Source of the DNA: an uncultured Clostridia bacterium
GTDB lineage: Bacteria > Bacillota > Clostridia > TANB77 > CAG-508
Length of the DNA stretch: 64,000 nt
Assembly (NCBI GenBank): GCA_934129895.1
Contig: CAKOWY010000001.1
Coordinates: 248,001 to 312,000, forward strand
Direction of reading: 5' to 3'
A program made the translations under genes and the position numbers. Positions 8,965-17,741 of this stretch are shown here, one piece after another; position 1 is the stretch's first letter; every line of letters begins with the position of its first letter. The notes beneath the pieces were generated by a model. It had not been told where the DNA came from, did no database searches, and saw nothing but the letters and a program-made list of their open reading frames with translations.

Positions 8965-9423
8965 CTATGTATTATTTCTTTTGAAAAATTTTTTTATAAT
9001 ATTAAATATTTTTTGATACCATTTCTCTTCTTGAATAACAATCATTTCTTTACTTTCAATATTTTCTTCTTTATTATCCTTTATTCTTTTTTTGAAAATA
9101 TCATCTGGATTATATTTTTCGTGCATTTCTTTTTCAAGCAATTGTTGCATCTCTTGTATTTCTTTTTCGTCTTTTTCTTGTAATTCTTTTCTTTTTTGTA
9201 GATCACATAAAAAATCTCTATACATTAATCCTAAAATGACTATTGTTTCATCTTTTAACTTGCAATTTTCTAATGGTTCCTTAATATCTGTAAAATATGT
9301 TTTGTCCATTTCTTCTTCTATCATTTCACAGAACTTTTTTGGCAATTTATCTTGTAATTGTATTGGCATTAATTTTATAATCTCATTTACTTCTGCAAAT
9401 GCCTCCATATATTCTTTTTTCAA
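8965..9423 (-). CDS. Uncharacterised helical protein, 152 residues
   Basis: Not recognised. Residues 1-70 contain EVNEIIKLMPIQLQDKLPKKF, resembling short helical proteins of Clostridia seen beside large coiled-coil genes. The middle is a Lys/Glu coiled coil (80-115) and the tail is basic (KWYQKIFNIIKKFFKR). The apparent start is TTG, with AGGTAGGA upstream. It lies eight bases after the 717-residue gene, so the two are probably one operon ended by the hairpin at 8934. Confidence 0.5.
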   Translation of the reverse strand: MKKEYMEAFAEVNEIIKLMPIQLQDKLPKKFCEMIEEEMDKTYFTDIKEPLENCKLKDETIVILGLMYRDFLCDLQKRKELQEKDEKEIQEMQQLLEKEMHEKYNPDDIFKKRIKDNKEENIESKEMIVIQEEKWYQKIFNIIKKFFKRNNT

Positions 9424-9431
9424 TTTTTTTC

Positions 9432-11585
9432 CTACCTTTCTTCATCTTGCGCATCCTGACTTTTTTCATTTTCTTTTGTTTTCTGCATTTTTTCTCTTAT
9501 TGCATCAACTATATCTTTTTTCATTTGTATTACTTTAGTCTTAGCTTTTTGTGATAATCTATTTAAACTATTGTACCAATTATTAAATCGATTCATCCAT
9601 AAGTTTACACTTATTCTTTGTTCTTCACTTTTTTGTGGTAATTTTTCATTTTCTACAGTATCTCTTATGTTTTCTTCCCTTGGTTTTGACTTTTCTTCTT
9701 CTGGTTGTTCATAAGTTTTACTTGATTTTTGCATCTCTTGTCTTATTTGTTCATTTATTTTTCTCTGTGCTTCCTCTTCTTGCTTTCTTTGTTCTTCTGC
9801 CTTTCTCTGTGCTTCCTCTTCTTGTTTTCTTTGTTCTTCTGCTTTTCTTTGTGCTTCCTCTTCTTGTTTTCTTTGTTCTTCTGCCTCTCCCTGCGCTTCC
9901 TCTTCTTGTTTTCTTTGTTCTTCTGCCTCTCTCTGCGCTTCCTCTTCTTGCTTTCTCTGCTCTTCTGCTTTTCTTTGTGCTTCCTCTTCTTGTTTTCTCT
10001 GTTCTTCTGCTTCCCTTTGTTCCTCTCTATGCTGTATTTCCTTTTTAAAATCCTCTAACTCTTCTTCTTTTTGATATTCTTCTTCTGTTACAATAAATCT
10101 TGGCTGTTTTTTTACTTTTCCTCTTAATTCAAAAATTTTCTTATCTATTATCCTTAACAATGCCTTTTCATCTAATGAACTTATTCCATATCCGTTTGCA
10201 TAGGCAATATCCCTTTTTTCCTCCCAAGTTAATGTTTTTTCTCTCTTTTCAAGTAACTTTTTTACACTATCTATTTGATCGCTTATGTCACTTTGAATTT
10301 TTTCAACTCTTTCAACTTCATTACTTTTACGAGCTATTTCATCTACTATAATATCCATCCATTTTTTTATTTCTTCTGATGAAACAGATTGATTATCTGG
10401 AAAACCTGCACAAGTATTAACATAATTATCTGCAATCTTTTGAAATTTTGCTGATTCTTTATCTTTATTCTCTATAATTCTTCCATGTTCTTGAGCTATT
10501 TCTTCTAATTCAGCCTGATATTTTTGATATATTTGTTCTATTTGTGCAGCCTTTTCAGCTTCTAATTTTCTTTCTTTCTCTATTCTAATTTGCCATTGAA
10601 TTCTTTTTTCTTCTTCTATTCTAGCCCTATGATGTTGTCCAATTTCATTTGGTCTCCCAGTTTTTAAGGTTTCAAATCTATCTTGCATTTGTTCTAGCTG
10701 GCTTTCCAATTCATTTATTCTTGACTCATTTCCATCAATATCTCTATGTTGTTTTAAAATTTTTAATTTTGCCTCTAAATATTGTGTTTTTCTTTGGATT
10801 TCACCCTCTAACATTCCGCTCCTTAAATATCGTTCTTTATCTGCAAAATTTTCTCCTACTAGTGTAACATCTTTTATAGTACCATCTCTAAGAACTTGCT
10901 TTCTAACAATTTTATATGGTTCACAGGCTTTTATCATACTCATTATTTCTGGCATATCTATTCCTTGTTCTGTGATTCTTCTATCATGAAACCATCTGTC
11001 TTGTGGAAACATTTCTTTTTCCATTTCTTCAATCTGATATTGTAATTCTTCTGATTTTTTCTCATTTTCTGGATATTCTATATGTTGAATAGCTGAATCA
11101 TACTGATTTCCCAATTGTTGTAATCTTCTAGATACAATTTCTCCCAAATTATTCCATGCATTTGTGTATGCTTCTTCACATCCTTTTGTATTAAATATTG
11201 AAGCCATTTGATTTAATTCTGCAATTTTTTCTTTTAGTTCTTCATCTGATATAGTATCTGGTAATTCATTATATTCTTGTTGTTTCTTTTCAAATCTTTC
11301 AATTCCAATTTTAGTAATTCCATCATCTCTATATTTTTCTAATTCAGTTTTCGCGCTTTGTCCCCAAGGATGTCCAGAAAGGTTATTACATACTTCATAA
11401 AAATAATCTTGACACTCATAAAATCTATCTAAATCATTATTTTGTAGTGCTTCAATTGAATCATCAATAGCTGCTCTTGCAATTTTCTCATTATTTCTTA
11501 TTCCATCAATTGCATCAGTATCATAATCCCAACTTATATTGGGAACTTTTCCTCCATAGTTACTTAATATTTCTTCTAATTTCAT
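9432..11585 (-). CDS. Large coiled-coil protein with 14-residue tandem repeats
   Basis: 717 residues, not recognised. The N-terminal 250 residues look globular (start MKLEEILSNYGGKVPNISWD). About 250-510 is helical. About 523-606 holds six copies of a 14-residue unit (REAEEQRKQEEEAQ) plus a degenerate seventh. The C-terminus is basic and helical. No signal peptide or membrane segment is evident, so it is probably cytoplasmic, perhaps a scaffold. AAAGGAGAAGG precedes the ATG and a SigA-like promoter lies at 11615-11643. Confidence 0.55.
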   Translation of the reverse strand: MKLEEILSNYGGKVPNISWDYDTDAIDGIRNNEKIARAAIDDSIEALQNNDLDRFYECQDYFYEVCNNLSGHPWGQSAKTELEKYRDDGITKIGIERFEKKQQEYNELPDTISDEELKEKIAELNQMASIFNTKGCEEAYTNAWNNLGEIVSRRLQQLGNQYDSAIQHIEYPENEKKSEELQYQIEEMEKEMFPQDRWFHDRRITEQGIDMPEIMSMIKACEPYKIVRKQVLRDGTIKDVTLVGENFADKERYLRSGMLEGEIQRKTQYLEAKLKILKQHRDIDGNESRINELESQLEQMQDRFETLKTGRPNEIGQHHRARIEEEKRIQWQIRIEKERKLEAEKAAQIEQIYQKYQAELEEIAQEHGRIIENKDKESAKFQKIADNYVNTCAGFPDNQSVSSEEIKKWMDIIVDEIARKSNEVERVEKIQSDISDQIDSVKKLLEKREKTLTWEEKRDIAYANGYGISSLDEKALLRIIDKKIFELRGKVKKQPRFIVTEEEYQKEEELEDFKKEIQHREEQREAEEQRKQEEEAQRKAEEQRKQEEEAQREAEEQRKQEEEAQGEAEEQRKQEEEAQRKAEEQRKQEEEAQRKAEEQRKQEEEAQRKINEQIRQEMQKSSKTYEQPEEEKSKPREENIRDTVENEKLPQKSEEQRISVNLWMNRFNNWYNSLNRLSQKAKTKVIQMKKDIVDAIREKMQKTKENEKSQDAQDEER
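9765..10016 (-). repeat. Six 42-bp in-frame tandem repeats
   Basis: Six near-identical 42-bp units within the 717-residue gene, each encoding a 14-residue Glu/Gln/Lys/Arg unit. Synonymous differences and an R/G change distinguish copies, so they are not all recent. Copy number may vary between strains. Confidence 0.85.
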
Positions 11586-11614
11586 TTGTTCCTTCTCCTT
11601 TTTTATTTGATTTT

Positions 11615-11643
11615 ATTATATCAATAACAATTATCAAAATCAA
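11615..11643 (-). promoter_or_regulatory. SigA-type promoter for the coiled-coil operon
   Basis: TTGATT, 17-bp spacer, TATAAT (with TGA before it), read on the - strand; about 30 bases upstream of the ATG at 11585. Confidence 0.55.
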
Positions 11644-11646
11644 TAT

Positions 11647-11676
11647 AAAAAGAACTTCAAATTGAAGTCCTTTTTA
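11647..11676 (-). terminator. Terminator after the NUDIX gene
   Basis: On the - strand: GGACTTCAATTTGAAGTTC followed by TTTTT, directly after the NUDIX stop codon. Confidence 0.75.
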
Positions 11677-11678
11677 AA

Positions 11679-12083
11679 TTATTTTATTAAATTATTTTTC
11701 TTACAATATGGAACAACTTCATTTTTTAATGTATTTGACAATATATTATTATTCATATCTGTGTCATACCATAAAAATTTTTCTATTTCTTCTGATGTTT
11801 TCAAAATTCCTTGAAGTTTTCCATTATATTTATATACATAGAAATGTATTGGAGTAATTCCATCACTTGTTGCAATTTCATCAAATTCCATTATTAATTC
11901 AAATTTTTCTTCATCAAAAATAGCTTCATCACCAAGCTCTTCATGACATTCTCTTATTGCTGCTTGTAATGTTGTTTCTCCCTCTTCAACTTTTCCTCCT
12001 ATCATTTGATAAGTTGGTCTTTTACGAGGCTTATCTATTAATAATTTTTCATTTTCAAAAAACATTGTTCCAACTACTTTCAT
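11679..12083 (-). CDS. NUDIX hydrolase
   Basis: 134 residues, a single NUDIX domain. The Nudix box runs from GGKVEEGETTLQAAIREC into HEELG (about residues 30-52), with the catalytic REC-HEE glutamates intact. The family hydrolyses nucleoside diphosphates linked to another group; the N-terminal lid gives no clear substrate. RBS AAAGGGAG precedes the ATG. It lies 14 bp after the fused ABC transporter and may be co-transcribed with it. Confidence 0.85.
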   Translation of the reverse strand: MKVVGTMFFENEKLLIDKPRKRPTYQMIGGKVEEGETTLQAAIRECHEELGDEAIFDEEKFELIMEFDEIATSDGITPIHFYVYKYNGKLQGILKTSEEIEKFLWYDTDMNNNILSNTLKNEVVPYCKKNNLIK

Positions 12084-12097
12084 TTTTCTTACTCCCT

Positions 12098-14701
12098 TTA
12101 CTCTGTTCTTAATGCTTCAACTGGATCTCTTTTAGCTGCAAATCTTGCTGGAATTAATCCTGCAATCATTGTTAGTCCTACACTTATTACAACTAATATA
12201 ATTGCTCCTGCTGTAGGCAATTTAGAAATATTTGATATTCCAACTATTGATTTTATTATCATATTTATTGGAATATTTAACAATAATGTGACAACAATTC
12301 CTATTAATCCTGCTACTAATCCTATTATAAGTGTTTCTGCATTAAATACTCTTGAAACATCTTTCTTTGATGCTCCTATACTTCTCAATATTCCAATTTC
12401 TTTTGTTCTCTCTAAAACTGATATATATGTTATAATTCCAATCATTATTGATGATACAACTAGTGAAATACCAACAAATGCAATTAATACATAACTTATT
12501 ACATTAATTATTGTTGATACAGAACTCATCATAACACCTACAATATCTGTATATGTTATAACATTTTCTTCTTTTCCATCATTTGTTTGTTTATCATTGT
12601 ATTCACTAATTCTTGTTGTAATCATATCTTTTGATTCAAAATCTTTTGGATATATATTTATTGTTGATGGCTTATTTAAGTCTACTACTCCAAGTGTTGA
12701 TAAATTTGAATCATAAGTTGCTGATGAATTTTCTGCATAATTTTTCATAAGCTCTGCTAATTCTGCTTCTGACAATGTTGCCATATATATTCTTTGTTCA
12801 TCTGTTAATTGTGAATAATCAAATGAACTATTTTGATTTTCTGGGAATTCTATTCCTGTAAATACATTTATACTTGGGTTTTCTTTTTGTTCTTTTACTA
12901 TTTCTGTTTCATTAATTTTATTTATAACATATTCTTTTAATTCTTTTGTATATCCAATCATTCCTGCACCTGATGATGAAACTGTTTCTTCATTTGGTTT
13001 TATTATTCCTACTATTGTTATTTCTTCTGCATTATCTACAACATTCTTCATATATTCATCATCATTTGACATATCTTGCCATGCATTTCCAGATTTTTTA
13101 TAATAATCTGTATTTAATAATATTTTAAATTTATAATTTAATAAATCATCATAAGAATAACTCTCTGATTCACCAGCCTCAACTTTTTCTTTATTTTTTA
13201 TTTTTTCCATTGATTCATTTAGTTCTTTGATATCTTTTATTCCTAAAGAATATAATGTATAATCACTGACTTCATTATTTTCATCAACTATTAAAACAAC
13301 TTCATTATATTTTGTTGGCCATTTTCCTGCAAGTACGTCATATTGTGATTGTAATAAATTTTGGTTATCTAACATTTCATTCCATACATCAGTTTGAGTC
13401 ATTGTCATTGAACCTGACATCATTGATGATGTGCTTTGTCTTGATTCCATCATTTCTCCAAATCCTAATTCATCAAATACTTTACTTGGATTTACTTGTT
13501 GATATGTCTTATCTTCATTTTGTTTATATATATTTAAATTTAAATTATATTCATATTGAATAGCATTTATATAATTTTTTATATCTGTATCTCCACTTTC
13601 TAAATATTTTTTAAATTCTTCTAAATTATTTGTTTGAAGTTTAGTAGATACTGTTTCTAATATATTATTTACTATTGGTCTTGAATATATTTTATTATCA
13701 TTATGTTCTTCTTTTTCTCCATTTCCCATCATTGCTTCTAACATACTTGTTACATCTATACTAGCTTCTTGAATTGTTAATGGATATGATGAAAGCGTAT
13801 CTTCTTCTACTCTATTTATATAACTTTGCATTCCATGTGATAATGATAATATTAATGCAATTCCTATTATTCCGATACTTCCAGCAAATGATGTTAAAAA
13901 TGTTCTTCCTTTTTTGGTCATTAAATTATTTAAGCTTAATCTTACTGCTGTTGTAAATTTCATTGATGCTTTTCCTGATTTGTCTTTTTTATCTTTGGAT
14001 TTTTTTACATCTTCTTCACTAGATTTATAAGGATTTGAATCATCTATAATTTTTCCATCTAATAATTTTACTATTCTTGATGAGTATTTTTCAGCAAGTT
14101 CTGGATTATGTGTTACCATTATTATTAATCTATCTTTTGATATTTCTTTTAATATTTCCATTACTTGTACTGATGTTTTTGAATCTAATGCTCCTGTTGG
14201 TTCATCTGCAAGTAATATGTCTGGATCATTTACTAATGCTCTTGCTATTGCAACTCTTTGCATTTGACCTCCAGACATTTGATTTGGCTTTTTATTTATT
14301 TGATCTCCTAATCCTACTTTTTGTAGTGCTTCTATTGCTCTTTTTCTTCTTTCTGCTTTTCCTACGCCTGATATTGTAAGTGCTAATTCAACATTTGCAA
14401 GTACTGTTTGATGTGGAATTAAATTATAGCTTTGAAATACAAATCCTACCGAATGATTTCTGTATGTGTCCCAGTCTTTATCTTTAAATTCCTTTGTTGA
14501 TTTTCCATTAATAATCAAGTCTCCTGATGTATATCTATCTAATCCACCAATTATATTTAATAATGTTGTTTTTCCACATCCACTTTGTCCTAATATTGAA
14601 ACAAATTCACTTTCTCTAAATTCTATATCTATTCCTTTTAATGCTTGAACTTCATTGTCACCTGATAGATAATTTTTAGTTATATTTTTTAATTGTAGCA
14701 T
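12098..14701 (-). CDS. MacB/LolD-type ABC transporter, ATPase fused to FtsX-like permease
   Basis: 867 residues. The N-terminal ATPase (1-225) has GQSGCGKTT (Walker A), the MSGGQMQRVAIARAL signature and LLADEPTGALD (Walker B). A membrane segment near 270 opens a large extracellular region (about 290-720). Three further membrane segments form the FtsX domain, ending in GLIPARFAAKRDPVEALR. This mechanotransmission architecture exports peptides or macrolides or transduces signals rather than importing. No two-component system adjoins it. Cargo is unknown. Confidence 0.85.
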   Translation of the reverse strand: MLQLKNITKNYLSGDNEVQALKGIDIEFRESEFVSILGQSGCGKTTLLNIIGGLDRYTSGDLIINGKSTKEFKDKDWDTYRNHSVGFVFQSYNLIPHQTVLANVELALTISGVGKAERRKRAIEALQKVGLGDQINKKPNQMSGGQMQRVAIARALVNDPDILLADEPTGALDSKTSVQVMEILKEISKDRLIIMVTHNPELAEKYSSRIVKLLDGKIIDDSNPYKSSEEDVKKSKDKKDKSGKASMKFTTAVRLSLNNLMTKKGRTFLTSFAGSIGIIGIALILSLSHGMQSYINRVEEDTLSSYPLTIQEASIDVTSMLEAMMGNGEKEEHNDNKIYSRPIVNNILETVSTKLQTNNLEEFKKYLESGDTDIKNYINAIQYEYNLNLNIYKQNEDKTYQQVNPSKVFDELGFGEMMESRQSTSSMMSGSMTMTQTDVWNEMLDNQNLLQSQYDVLAGKWPTKYNEVVLIVDENNEVSDYTLYSLGIKDIKELNESMEKIKNKEKVEAGESESYSYDDLLNYKFKILLNTDYYKKSGNAWQDMSNDDEYMKNVVDNAEEITIVGIIKPNEETVSSSGAGMIGYTKELKEYVINKINETEIVKEQKENPSINVFTGIEFPENQNSSFDYSQLTDEQRIYMATLSEAELAELMKNYAENSSATYDSNLSTLGVVDLNKPSTINIYPKDFESKDMITTRISEYNDKQTNDGKEENVITYTDIVGVMMSSVSTIINVISYVLIAFVGISLVVSSIMIGIITYISVLERTKEIGILRSIGASKKDVSRVFNAETLIIGLVAGLIGIVVTLLLNIPINMIIKSIVGISNISKLPTAGAIILVVISVGLTMIAGLIPARFAAKRDPVEALRTE

Positions 14702-14793
14702 TTTTTCATCCTTTCGTTTTTTATTAATTATATAATTTTAATTATGTTTGTATACTAACATATTTTGTAAAATTTTTCAATAAATATATATTT

Positions 14794-14819
14794 AAAAAAA
14801 CTCCCTAAAAGGAGTTTTT
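14794..14819 (-). terminator. Terminator after the TerB-like gene
   Basis: On the - strand: AAAAACTCC-TTTTAG-GGAGTTTTTTT, a compact intrinsic terminator. Confidence 0.85.
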
Positions 14820-14826
14820 ATTGTTG

Positions 14827-15279
14827 TTATTTAATTAATTGTTTTATCCAATTTTTTTCTTTCAAAGATATATGTCCATCTATTGCACATATTAATAAAC
14901 ATACTGTTATTATATCTTCTTTTAATTCATCTGAAACTAATCCTAATACATCTACCATATAATCAACATATTTCTTTAATTCTTTTCCTTCTTTTCTAAA
15001 TGTTCTTGCTATTTTCTTGCACTCTTCATAATTTACATCATCTCCGAAAAACGCATGTAACATTGGATATAACAAAATATATTCATTTTCATCTAATTTT
15101 CCGTCAGCAACAATTGATCCTATTACAAATGTTGCAAAAATTGATACAGCATCAATTTTATCCTCTGTAATTTCATTTAATGCTGGTATTATTGTTAGTG
15201 CTTTATCTGCTAGCACTGTTCCATAAGTTAATACATCCATATTTTCTACTTCTTTACATATTTGATCAAATTCTTTCAT
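14827..15279 (-). CDS. TerB-like helical protein
   Basis: About 150 residues, all helical. Two acidic motifs typical of TerB-like domains are visible: VADGKLDENEY (about 57-67) and CAIDGHISLKEKNWI near the C-terminus. TerB-like proteins bind metal and have diverse, poorly defined roles. ATG 15279 (AAGGA nine bases upstream) is preferred over the ATG three codons earlier. Monocistronic by its own terminator, and divergent from uvrB. Confidence 0.6.
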   Translation of the reverse strand: MKEFDQICKEVENMDVLTYGTVLADKALTIIPALNEITEDKIDAVSIFATFVIGSIVADGKLDENEYILLYPMLHAFFGDDVNYEECKKIARTFRKEGKELKKYVDYMVDVLGLVSDELKEDIITVCLLICAIDGHISLKEKNWIKQLIK

Positions 15280-15377
15280 AAAAATCATTCCTTCCTTAAT
15301 TTTTTATATCTTATATTATAATTATGAATTTTTAATGAACTAATTTTAAAATTTTTTTATTATTTTTTACCAAACAA

Positions 15378-15406
15378 TTGTTAGATATTCAAAAATATGA
15401 TATACT
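15378..15406 (+). promoter_or_regulatory. Promoter of uvrB
   Basis: TTGTTA, 17-bp spacer, TATACT with TGA before the -10; about 29 bases upstream of the uvrB ATG. No SOS-box-like inverted repeat was recognised here. Confidence 0.6.
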
Positions 15407-15434
15407 ATTTACACTAAATTATAAGGAGATTTTT

Positions 15435-17390
15435 ATGTTTAAATTACATTCAGAATATAAACCAACTGGCGATCAGCCACAAGCAATTGAATATCTATCA
15501 AATGGTATAGAACATGGTAAAAAATTTCAAACTCTTTTAGGTGTTACTGGATCTGGAAAAACTTTTACAATGGCTAATATTATTCAAAAAGTACAAAAAC
15601 CAACATTAGTTTTAGCTCATAATAAAACATTAGCAGGTCAGCTATATTCAGAATTTAAAGAATTTTTTCCTGAAAATCATGTTGAATATTTTGTATCATA
15701 TTATGACTATTATCAACCAGAAAGCTATATTGCTCAAAGTGATACTTATATAGAAAAAGATGCTTCTATTAATGATGAAATTGATAAACTACGTCATTCT
15801 GCAACAGCATCATTATTTGAAACAAGAGATGTTATTATAGTTGCTTCTGTTTCTTGTATATATGGTTTAGGTGACCCTATTGATTATGAAAATATGATTG
15901 TTTCTTTAAGACCTGGTATGGAAATTCCTAGAGATAAAATCATGAAAAAACTAATAAATATGCAATATTCTAGAAATGAAATTGATTTTAAAAGAGGTAC
16001 TTTTAGAGCAAAAGGCGATATTTTAGAGATTTATCCATCAGACAAAAGTGAATCTGCCATAAGAGCTGAATTCTGGGGAGACGAAATTGAAAAAATTTCT
16101 GAAATAAATCCTGTTACAGGAAAATCAATTGGAACAAGACAACATGTAATGATATTTCCTAACTCACATTATGTTACTTCAAAAGACAAAATGGAAAGAG
16201 CTTTAAAAACTATTGAAGAAGAAATGAATGAAAGAGTTGAATATTTTAAAAGTCAAAATAAATTAATTGAAGCACAAAGAATACAAGAAAGAACAAATTT
16301 TGACATGGAAATGATGAAAGAAACTGGATTTTGTCAAGGGATTGAAAATTATTCAAGACATATTAGTGGTAGAGAGCCAGGAAGTGCTCCATATACCCTA
16401 TTTGATTACTTTCCAAAAGATTTCTTATTACTAATTGATGAATCACATGCAACAATCCCTCAAGTAAGAGCTATGTATAATGGAGACAGAGCACGTAAGG
16501 ATTCTCTAGTAAAATATGGTTTTAGATTACCTTCTGCTTATGACAATAGACCTCTAACTTTTAATGAGTTTGAAGATAGAATAAATCAAGTTGTTTTTGT
16601 TAGTGCTACACCTGGTGATTATGAAAAAGAACATTCACAAAAAAATGTTGTTGAACAAATTATTCGTCCTACTGGATTATTAGATCCTAAAATTGAGGTA
16701 AAACCTGTTACAAATCAAATTGATGATTTAATTGAACAAATCAGAATTAGAGTTGAAAGAAAAGAAAGAGTTTTAGTTACAACATTAACAAAAAAGATGG
16801 CCGAAGATTTAACTTCTTATTTAAAAAGTTTAGATATTAAAGTTAATTATATGCATTCAGATATAAAAGCACTAGAAAGAATGGAAATTATTAGAAAGCT
16901 TCGTTTAGGCGAATTTGATGTTTTAGTTGGTATAAATCTTTTAAGAGAAGGTCTTGATATTCCAGAAGTTTCTCTTGTAGCAATATTAGATGCTGATAAA
17001 GAAGGATTTCTTCGTTCTGAACGTTCTTTAATTCAAACAATTGGACGTGCTGCCAGAAATACTGATGGAACTGTTATTATGTATGCTGATTCTCTTACAG
17101 ATTCTATGGAAAAAGCTATTAGTGAAACTAACAGAAGACGTTCTATCCAAGAAGCATATAATGAAGAACATCATATAATTCCAAAAACAATAAAGAAATC
17201 TATTAGAGATTCTATTAAGGCTATTCAAACTGAAAATATTGGTGTTGAATATAAATTTGAAAAAGAAGAAGATATTCAATCTACTATTTCAAAACTTACT
17301 GATGAAATGCTTGAACATGCTAGTAAAATGGAATTTGAGCAAGCTGCTGAATTACGTGATAAAATTAAAGAATTGGAAAAATTGTTATAA
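15435..17390 (+). CDS. uvrB: Excinuclease ABC subunit B
   Basis: About 651 residues, normal length. Nucleotide excision repair helicase-like subunit loaded on damaged DNA by UvrA. Walker A GVTGSGKTFT is near residue 40, followed by the beta-hairpin region with YYDYYQPESYI. DESH (Walker B-like) and the helicase motifs LREGLDIPEVSLV and QTIGRAARN follow. A C-terminal UVR motif (MEFEQAAELRDKIKELE) contacts UvrC. ATG 15435 is chosen for AAGGAG at good spacing; the in-frame TTG at 15378 is the -35 box. One of only three rightward genes. Confidence 0.97.
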   Translation: MFKLHSEYKPTGDQPQAIEYLSNGIEHGKKFQTLLGVTGSGKTFTMANIIQKVQKPTLVLAHNKTLAGQLYSEFKEFFPENHVEYFVSYYDYYQPESYIAQSDTYIEKDASINDEIDKLRHSATASLFETRDVIIVASVSCIYGLGDPIDYENMIVSLRPGMEIPRDKIMKKLINMQYSRNEIDFKRGTFRAKGDILEIYPSDKSESAIRAEFWGDEIEKISEINPVTGKSIGTRQHVMIFPNSHYVTSKDKMERALKTIEEEMNERVEYFKSQNKLIEAQRIQERTNFDMEMMKETGFCQGIENYSRHISGREPGSAPYTLFDYFPKDFLLLIDESHATIPQVRAMYNGDRARKDSLVKYGFRLPSAYDNRPLTFNEFEDRINQVVFVSATPGDYEKEHSQKNVVEQIIRPTGLLDPKIEVKPVTNQIDDLIEQIRIRVERKERVLVTTLTKKMAEDLTSYLKSLDIKVNYMHSDIKALERMEIIRKLRLGEFDVLVGINLLREGLDIPEVSLVAILDADKEGFLRSERSLIQTIGRAARNTDGTVIMYADSLTDSMEKAISETNRRRSIQEAYNEEHHIIPKTIKKSIRDSIKAIQTENIGVEYKFEKEEDIQSTISKLTDEMLEHASKMEFEQAAELRDKIKELEKLL

Positions 17391-17396
17391 TAATAT

Positions 17397-17437
17397 AAAA
17401 AAGAGGCTACACTATTTTCATAGCATAGCCTCTTTTT
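17397..17437. terminator. Bidirectional terminator, uvrB / 67-residue gene
   Basis: AAAAAGAGGCTA / TAGCCTCTTTTT with a 16-base loop, A-run on one side and T-run on the other. It serves uvrB (+) and the convergent small gene (-). Confidence 0.88.
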
Positions 17438-17449
17438 CAAGGTTAATAC

Positions 17450-17653
17450 TTATTTAGCCTTGACAAGGTCTGTGAGATATTGATTAACCTGCACCCAAAG
17501 TGCAGAATCATCAGCAGAGAGGTCAAATGTCTTGCCCTCCTGGTCGTTGTACTTCTTGCACAACGAACGAAGTCGGTTGAACCTGACTTTCTCTCCTGTG
17601 ATTTTCATCATGACGCACTCATCCCGTGCGTCCAAGATTTCTTCAATGATCAT
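17450..17653 (-). CDS. Small ORF of unusual composition, 67 residues
   Basis: Not recognised. The product is soluble and mixed-charge: MIIEEILDARDECVMMKITG, then a basic VRFNRLRSLCKKYN and an acidic DLSADDSALW. Composition differs sharply from the surroundings: about 50% GC in one sampled line, with frequent GAC, AAC, AAG, ATC and GTC codons. It has AGGAGG 10 bases before the ATG, a perfect SigA promoter and its own terminator, so it looks like a real, well-expressed single gene. Probably recently acquired; function unknown. Confidence 0.65.
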   Translation of the reverse strand: MIIEEILDARDECVMMKITGEKVRFNRLRSLCKKYNDQEGKTFDLSADDSALWVQVNQYLTDLVKAK

Positions 17654-17686
17654 GTTTCCAAAACCTCCTAATGTTTTAGTTCTTAA

Positions 17687-17715
17687 ATTATATCACTTTG
17701 TCTATTTTATGTCAA
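17687..17715 (-). promoter_or_regulatory. Perfect consensus SigA promoter of the 67-residue gene
   Basis: TTGACA (17715-17710), 17-bp spacer, TATAAT (17692-17687) with extended TGA. The leader is only about 27 bases. The layout closely matches the promoters at 51121 and 52051. Confidence 0.85.
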
Positions 17716-17741
17716 GTTTTTCTACATAAACATTTTTTATA

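Noticed and set aside
9765..10016. CRISPR-like array from regular repeats
   Set aside because: The repeats are contiguous 42-bp units without unique spacers and lie in frame within a gene.
9635..10058. Leu/Phe-rich + strand ORFs
   Set aside because: Antisense reading of the Glu/Gln/Lys repeats; not genes or membrane proteins.
15378..15434. Longer uvrB start at a TTG
   Set aside because: The TTG is the -35 box of the uvrB promoter; the ATG at 15435 has the RBS and matches UvrB N-termini.
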